From Methanobacterium sp. PtaB.Bin024 (GTDB lineage: Archaea; Methanobacteriota; Methanobacteria; Methanobacteriales; Methanobacteriaceae), in contig MVPY01000084.1 in NCBI GenBank assembly GCA_002067065.1, positions 1 through 23,473 on the forward strand: DNA of 23,473 nucleotides, read 5' to 3'. The position numbers and the translations under genes are program-made. The notes beneath the pieces were generated by a model. It was not told the origin of the DNA. It saw only the letters and a list, made by a program, of their open reading frames with translations, and searched no databases. Shown one piece after another: positions 17,834 through 23,473 of this stretch (position 1 is the first letter of the stretch; each line of letters starts with the position of its first letter).

Positions 17834-19359
17834 GTGGATGAATTATTTAAATTTTTCTCTGATTCTGATGATAAGAAACTTTATTTATCTGAGCATATAC
17901 CACTTGAATTTGTTTTTTGGCTTGATTCATATGTTGATGATGAATATATGGTGATTTATACCACTGACTTGGATAAATGTCCGGTATGTGGTAGTAAAAT
18001 ATGGAAAAATGGTTTGGAACCTTTATTGATCAATAAAATAAGGGAAATAAATAGGCAGAAATTTGTATGCAGTAATTCCAGTTGTAATTTTAATTATACA
18101 ACTAATTTGGAGAAGAATATAGATAAAGGGTGTAATTATACTATAAATACAAGGGAAAAAGGCTTAGATATGGGTTTAATTTCTTACATGTCTTATGAAA
18201 ACATGGCCGAGGTCTATGAAATATATACAGGCATAAATATACCCAGAACAACCGTATATTACCATCAAAAGGAATTAAGAGAAGAATACCTAGACAAAAT
18301 CGAAATAAAATTGGATGAGGCAATAAAAAAGTTAGGTATAGAACCTAGTGGTGTTTATGGCTATGATGAACAGATATTTTGGATAGAAAGAGAGATATTT
18401 TTACGTATGACAATATTAGACTCAGAAACCAAGTTAATACTTAATGAATGGGTTATATCAGGCAAAGATTTTAATAAAAATACTATAGAGGCTGTTTCAT
18501 AATTATTCGCGTTCACTTAGTTTATAAGGTAAATAGACAAATGATTAAAAATTATTAATATATAAATTTTTGTTTAATTAATCTAGATAAATACCGATCA
18601 TTGTTTAGCTTGAATTTGTGAAAGTACAATTACGAAACAGCCTCTATAAAAAGATTTTTAAAAGAATCATTAGATAGAATAGAACTTAAAGCAATCATAA
18701 CAGACGGATATCAAAGTTATCCATCAATAATCGAGGCATTAGGCGCTATTCATCAACAATGCGTCTTTCACAAAATGCATAATCTTATGCTTAAAGTCTT
18801 TAAAAAAGAAAACAAGCTCAACAGAAAAATTAAAACCGCAAAAAACACAATAGGAGAAAACAAAGAAAAAATCACAGAATACAAGAAAAGGAACCGTGGA
18901 AAAACAGGAAGAATAAGCCGGAATGACAACAAAAGACAAAAATATAAGCAAAGAATTAAAAAACTAACCAAAGAAAATAAAATTTTACGCGGCCAATTGA
19001 AGAAATACAAAGAATACATCAAACAACTTCAAAAATACATGGAACAAATTAGCCAAATCTTCCAACAAGAAACACAAGTAAAAGCCCGGAAGGAATTCCA
19101 AAGATTACTAAACAAAACAGAAAAATTACCATTAGAAATAGCCACATTCATAAATAACCTGTCACGCACAATAGAGAAAAGCATACAACACTTAAAACAC
19201 TCAGACATACCCAATACCAACAACTTAATAGAAGGGTACTTCAAAATCACTCTCCCACGACACTTAAAAAGAAAATACCGAACATTAGAAGGTATATTAA
19301 CCAAACTTAGACAAAACAGAATACGATGGACACAACGAAATGTACTACATATGAAATAA
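17834..19359 (+). pseudogene. Zn-ribbon/DDE transposase of the nested IS, disrupted by a MITE
   Basis: The first part (17834-18487, GTG start) has a zinc ribbon, KCPVCGSKIW and FVCSNSSCNF, then helix-turn-helix-like IPRTTVYYHQKEL and the first catalytic region SGVYGYDEQIFWIE. It is cut by the MITE, giving a stop at 18502. The second part (18649-19359) resumes in the same frame when the MITE and one TATA duplicate are removed (NTIKRFLKESLDRI), with AIITDGYQSYPSIIEALG (second Asp), HQQCVFHKMHNLM, a long Lys/Glu-rich probable coiled coil (about 18800-19060), then NTNNLIEGYFKITLPRHLKR (probable catalytic Glu) and RIRWTQRNVLHMK. The true N-terminus may lie slightly upstream, where an A-run near 17807 could hide a frameshift. 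Aside from the MITE the gene looks nearly intact. Confidence 0.88.
18488..18644 (+). mobile_element. 157-bp MITE inserted in the nested IS transposase
   Basis: Left end GAGGCTGTTTCATAATT and the complement of the right end GAGGCTGTTTCGTAATT match at 16 of 17 positions. TATA flanks both sides (18484-18487 and 18645-18648), a 4-bp target duplication. The interior is AT-rich and has no coding capacity. Removing it restores the transposase frame exactly. TIR style and 4-bp TATA duplication suggest mobilisation by a transposase of an IS5- or IS1182-like family, but no autonomous partner with the same ends is seen here. Confidence 0.88.
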
Positions 19360-19395
19360 AAAAACTACTTTATCACCAGAATTCTAGACAGTGCC

Positions 19396-19900
19396 TTATT
19401 CCACCCTGGAGCAGTTCATGACAGTAAAATTTATCTTGAAATCCTCGCAAACCTAAAAAAAAGAAGAATACTAAAAAAAGGAGACCTAATACTTGCCGAT
19501 AAAGGCTATTTCAGCTTTAAAAACTATGGGGCTGGATTAATGGACTATAAAATCGTTCCTTTAATCCGTCCAAAGAAAGATACCCGAAAAGACAGAATTT
19601 TCAGCCAATTTAACTACCCATTAGAGTTATGTGACGTGGAAACTCCATTAAAAAGATTATACAAACGATTAGTCAGTAAATTAAGCAAATTATACGATAA
19701 ATGACGATTTAAAGTCAATACGAAGCAAAATCGAAGACTTTAACAAATTCTTCAAAAGTGGAGTCGGATATGAAGAAGTACCATCTTATACATACAAATC
19801 AGTAGCAAAAACCACATATTTAAGTGTACTTTTAGCAGCCCTAATAGTATCCAAACTAAAACCCAATAACAAACAACTACAGCAACTCGCTGAAATGTAA
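19396..19900 (+). pseudogene. IS4/IS5-like DDE transposase, 3' part
   Basis: Continuation of the gene starting at 16897, beginning with the second TTATTCC copy. It reads HPGAVHDSKIYLEIL, then GDLILADKGYFSF (second catalytic Asp in the typical DKGY context) and KIVPLIRPKK. The frame breaks at GAT-AAA-TGA near 19697-19702; skipping one base gives DDLKSIRSKIEDFNKFFKSG and continues YTYKSVAKTTYLSVLLAALI to LAEM-stop at 19898. KTTYLSVLLAALI parallels KKAHLNVLLLGILI of family Y at 20430, so both belong to one IS group. The element's right end is probably the AACACCCT at 19907-19914. Confidence 0.85.
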
Positions 19901-20041
19901 AAACCTAACACCCTATATAATTAGTTGATTATATAATTGTAAAATTTGTTGTGTAGTTTTATTTGTTTATATAATGTTTATTTAAGATTAGGAGTATAGT
20001 ATAAAAAGTAGTTACGTGATAATTATTAGTTATGTACGAAA

Positions 20042-20233
20042 AAACAATCAACTAACTCCGTTACGACGACGTACCATCAACTAACAACAAAAAAGAAAGA
20101 CATTACGGCGTTAAATTACCCAGATTCTTAAAAAAAAGATTTAAAATAGACGAAGGATTAGAAATGCACTTAAACTTCGCAGAATATCGATGAACCCATA
20201 GAAACAAAAAACAGTAACATTTTAGACAGAACC
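20042..20233 (+). pseudogene. Family X transposase 3' remnant (copy 2)
   Basis: The last about 60 codons of the same transposase type as copy 1: NNKKERHYGVKLPRFLKKRF, then KIDEGLEMHLNFAEYR, an internal TGA, and THRNKK. DNA similarity to 9590-9803 is obvious by eye over its whole length. It ends TTTTAGACAGAACC, whose complement GGTTCTGTCTAAAA matches the inverted-repeat style of the intact elements, so 20233 is likely the element's right terminus. Confidence 0.7.
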
Positions 20234-20544
20234 AAATAATCAATCCATTAAATTATTTCGACTATAGAAATAAGTCAGGAGCAATATACAAGAAATTAAG
20301 AGAACGATTATTTAAATTACTTCCCAAATGGGAAGATTTTCGCAGAACAAGATAGAAAATCGAAAAATTATTCCAATTTATCAAAGAAAACTTAGGTTTA
20401 AGCCATATACACTCATACACCAAACGATCAGTCTATAAAAAAGCCCATCTAAATGTACTTTTGCTAGGAATACTAATATCCTACGGCAAAAATGAAATCC
20501 AAGAAATCTATGCCATAGAAAATTTCACTTAAAACAGACACCCT
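20234..20544 (+). pseudogene. Family Y transposase 3' remnant (copy 2)
   Basis: Reads YRNKSGAIYKKLRERLFKLL, PKWEDFRRTR, a stop, KIEKLFQFIKENLGLSHIHS, YTKRSVYKKAHLNVLLLGIL and ends IENFT-stop at about 20530, followed by AAAACAGACACCCT. Parallel to copy 1 (9804-9962) but about 150 bp longer at its left side. Similar in design to the C-terminus of the split transposase at 19396-19900. Non-functional fragment, immediately followed by the mvh terminator region. Confidence 0.7.
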
Positions 20545-20579
20545 GTTAAGTAATCAACTATATATTAAAATAAAGAAGG

Positions 20580-20601
20580 CAGGTGGTAATAGTCCCACCT
20601 G
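20580..20601 (-). terminator. Stem-loop terminator after mvhB
   Basis: Perfect 7-bp inverted repeat CAGGTGG (20580-20586) and CCACCTG (20595-20601) with an 8-nt loop. On the minus strand it follows the mvhB stop by about 30 nt and is followed by the T-rich stretch CCTTCTTTATTTTAAT. It fits the end of the mvh transcript. Confidence 0.65.
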
Positions 20602-20633
20602 ATTTATTTATTGTTTGGTTTTAGATTATAGAC

Positions 20634-21881
<1,248 letters not shown>

Positions 21882-21895
21882 CCTCTAAAATGTAT

Positions 21896-23473
<1,578 letters not shown>

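Larger units (their letters stand above)
17447..19395 (+). mobile_element. 1949-bp insertion sequence nested in the Y-like transposase gene
   Basis: Left inverted repeat 17447-17473 begins GGCACTGTCTAAAATTCTGG. The right end 19369-19395 is its complement with one mismatch over 27 bp. Perfect 7-bp target duplications flank it. Inside are a non-coding left segment of about 360 bp (17474-17833; no gene recognised) and one transposase gene, itself interrupted by a 157-bp MITE. Without the MITE the element would be about 1788 bp. The inverted-repeat tips match those of the IS at 11195-12552. Confidence 0.94.

Noticed and set aside
18739..19022. Minus-strand frames that look like hydrophobic membrane proteins.
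   Set aside because: Shadows of the Lys-rich second half of the nested transposase; composition effect only.
16837..19914. Inverted repeats for the outer Y-like element (AAGGGT... at 16836 and ...ACACCCT at 19914).
   Set aside because: Only about five bases pair convincingly and no target duplication was found, so the element's outer boundaries are left open.

Overview
The window looks like chromosomal DNA of a hydrogenotrophic methanogen of the order Methanobacteriales, most likely a Methanobacterium-type organism. The evidence is an mvhG-mvhA-mvhB hydrogenase operon, a giant DUF11-repeat adhesin-like surface protein, archaeal TATA boxes and GGAGGTGAT-type ribosome binding sites. Base composition is AT-rich.

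Layout. (1) Positions 1-7491, minus strand: the first 2497 codons of a huge secreted adhesin-like protein that runs out of the window, preceded by a TATA box and a 77-bp tandem duplication in its leader. (2) 7900-9962: a graveyard of decayed insertion sequences (IS1595-like, a Zn-ribbon/DDE element called family X here, and the 3' tail of a second DDE element called family Y). (3) 9976-15400, minus strand: a lasso-peptide biosynthetic locus. In transcription order it holds a phosphoribosyltransferase-PqqD/RRE fusion, an asparagine-synthetase-like lasso cyclase, a 42-residue precursor peptide not present as a long ORF, and an HPr-kinase-like protein. An intact 1358-bp IS with an 8-bp target duplication sits exactly at the cyclase stop codon and separates cyclase from precursor. 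(4) 15832-20544: a second IS-rich stretch with an IS1182-type fragment, a three-level nested insertion (157-bp MITE inside a 1949-bp IS inside a Y-like transposase gene), and a second copy of the X/Y composite remnant. (5) 20580-23473, minus strand: terminator, mvhB, mvhA and the 3' end of mvhG.

The most interesting system is the archaeal lasso locus. The precursor leader has Y, P, I, G and T at positions -17, -14, -12, -8 and -2, which is the canonical lasso leader pattern. The predicted core AIVGEGPDHLLPGSTGLVK has Ala1 and Asp8 for an 8-residue macrolactam ring. The PqqD-like domain should bind the leader, the cyclase should activate Asp8, and the HPr-kinase-like enzyme could phosphorylate the peptide. 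The locus is unusual because the RRE is fused to a phosphoribosyltransferase domain and because no transglutaminase-like B2 leader peptidase is visible anywhere in the window.

The mvh genes encode the methyl-viologen-reducing [NiFe] hydrogenase that feeds heterodisulfide reductase. They are housekeeping methanogenesis genes unrelated to the lasso locus.
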